Source of the DNA: Thermophilibacter gallinarum
GTDB taxonomy: Bacteria; Actinomycetota; Coriobacteriia; Coriobacteriales; Atopobiaceae
Assembly: GCF_014982725.1 (NCBI RefSeq)
Contig: NZ_JADCJZ010000002.1
Location: 434,001-498,000, forward strand
Reading direction: 5' to 3'
DNA length: 64,000 nucleotides
Below the pieces are notes generated by a model that had not been told where the DNA came from, ran no database searches, and worked only from the letters and a program-made list of their open reading frames with translations. The position numbers and the translations under genes were made by a program. Shown here piece after piece: positions 63,133-64,000 of this stretch (positions are counted from its first letter, which is position 1; every line of letters starts with the position of its first letter).

Positions 63133-64000
63133 CTACGCGCGATGGGACTCCAGCGCCTCGAGCACGATGCCGTTCGCCTGCTTGCAGAGCTCCTCGGTGG
63201 GCGCCTCGGCCAGCACGCGCACGAGCGGCTCGGTGCCGGAGGCGCGCACGAGCACGCGGCCCTGGCCGGCGAGAAACTCCTCGGCCCGCTTGACGGAGCC
63301 CAGCACGGCGGCGTCCCCCATCGCGGCGTCCTTGTCCTTCACGCGGACGTTCACGAGCTCCTGCGGGTAGAGCTTCACCGGGGCGCAGAGCTGGGAGAGC
63401 GTCTCGCGCTCGGCGCGGATGACCTCCATGAGGCGCAGGGACGTCATGATGCCGTCGCCGGTGCACTCGATGTCGCCGAAGATGATGTGGCCGGACTGCT
63501 CGCCGCCCAGGCTGTAGCCCTTCTCGCGCATGCAGGCGTAGACGAAGCGGTCGCCCACCGCGGTGGTCTCGTAGGAGAGGTGCGCCTCGTCGAGGGCCTT
63601 GAACAGGCCGTAGTTGCTCATGACGGTGGGGACCACGGTGCCGGCGGTGAGACGGCCGTGCTTGTTCAGGTAGACGCCGCAGACGTAGAGGATCAGGTCG
63701 CCGTCGACCACGTTACCGCGCTCGTCCACGGCGAGGCACCGGTCGGCGTCGCCGTCGTAGGCAAAGCCCACGTCCAGGCCCTGCTCGACCACGTGGCGGC
63801 GCAGGCGGTCGATGTGGGTGGAGCCGCAGTCCACGTTGATGTTGAAGCCGTCGGGGGCGTTGTTGATCACGCGCACGTCCGCGCCGAGGGCGTCGAAGAC
63901 GGGCTTCGCGACGGAGGACGCGGCGCCGTTGGCGCAGTCCAGGCCGATCTTCACGCCCTGGAGCGAGAAGTTCGCGCTCGCGATGAGGTGCGCGATGTAG
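63133..64000 (-). CDS. glmM: Phosphoglucosamine mutase, N-terminal part beyond the window
   Basis: The C-terminal ~288 residues are visible, starting YIAHLIASANFS; the true start and the phosphoserine loop lie past the right edge. Seen: GLDCANGAASS, the metal loop DGDADRCLAVDERGN, GGEQSGHIIF and the phosphate-binding VRASGTEPLVRVL. It interconverts glucosamine-6- and -1-phosphate. glmS follows 66 bases downstream in the same direction, so glmM-glmS-acpS forms one transcription unit leading to UDP-GlcNAc via GlmU. Confidence 0.96.
   Translation of the reverse strand, partial: YIAHLIASANFSLQGVKIGLDCANGAASSVAKPVFDALGADVRVINNAPDGFNINVDCGSTHIDRLRRHVVEQGLDVGFAYDGDADRCLAVDERGNVVDGDLILYVCGVYLNKHGRLTAGTVVPTVMSNYGLFKALDEAHLSYETTAVGDRFVYACMREKGYSLGGEQSGHIIFGDIECTGDGIMTSLRLMEVIRAERETLSQLCAPVKLYPQELVNVRVKDKDAAMGDAAVLGSVKRAEEFLAGQGRVLVRASGTEPLVRVLAEAPTEELCKQANGIVLEALESHRA

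Overview
The window is about 64 kb of high-GC, gene-dense chromosome. It most resembles a Coriobacteriia genome of the Olsenella/Atopobium type (Atopobiaceae). That assignment is inferred from gene content and protein style: a single-chain PurL, a fused TsaB-RimI-TsaD, a fused pair of ECF ATPases, a rubredoxin-rubrerythrin next to a PerR-like Fur protein, PTS and ECF transporters, and anaerobe-type NADPH glutamate synthase genes. No rRNA, phage, plasmid or CRISPR was seen. One tRNA gene (Gln, TTG) is present.

Region by region: 0-8.2 kb is a polysaccharide locus. It holds a carbohydrate-binding fragment, a heparinase II/III-like lyase, a mannose-family PTS (IID, IIC, IIB), a GH88 unsaturated glucuronyl hydrolase, a divergent RpiB-like isomerase (DhuI type) and a LacI regulator, with three or four matching operator-like sites. 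This fits import and breakdown of lyase-generated glycosaminoglycan disaccharides. 8.5-13.3 kb has a HelD-like helicase, a HAD phosphatase and a UPF0210 protein. 13.5-17.7 kb has murB and an FMN-riboswitch-led riboflavin ECF transporter. 18-24 kb has purL, a drug/metabolite exporter and a serpin lipoprotein. 24-27 kb has a small zinc-ribbon protein and two genes broken by in-frame stops (an ECF sigma factor and a RhuM-Fic protein).

27-42 kb is housekeeping: malic enzyme, galE, a prenyl synthase, glmU-prs-pth, an NfnA-like subunit with glutamate synthase, and groES-groEL. 42-50 kb has a lipoprotein, nadE, a frameshifted REP-associated transposase (RAYT), a polar amino-acid ABC transporter and an L-cysteine desulfidase-like gene. 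50-64 kb has ogt, an ATPase with a palindromic promoter, the tsaB-rimI-tsaD fusion, rubrerythrin/PerR, and a leftward run glmM-glmS-acpS-nnrD-alr-udg-tsaE.

The striking feature is the intergenic DNA. Almost every gap of more than about 100 bp holds a structured repeat. The most coherent set is a family of palindromes, mostly 33 bp, centred on a GGGGACAGTCCCC-like core. They sit at stop codons in a consistent orientation and flank the RAYT gene; two copies lie in frame inside the ECF ATPase coding sequence. Two further hairpin families keep a fixed core while their long arms differ from copy to copy and still pair. Terminal-inverted-repeat elements and an over-represented heptamer, CTTCTCG, were also seen.
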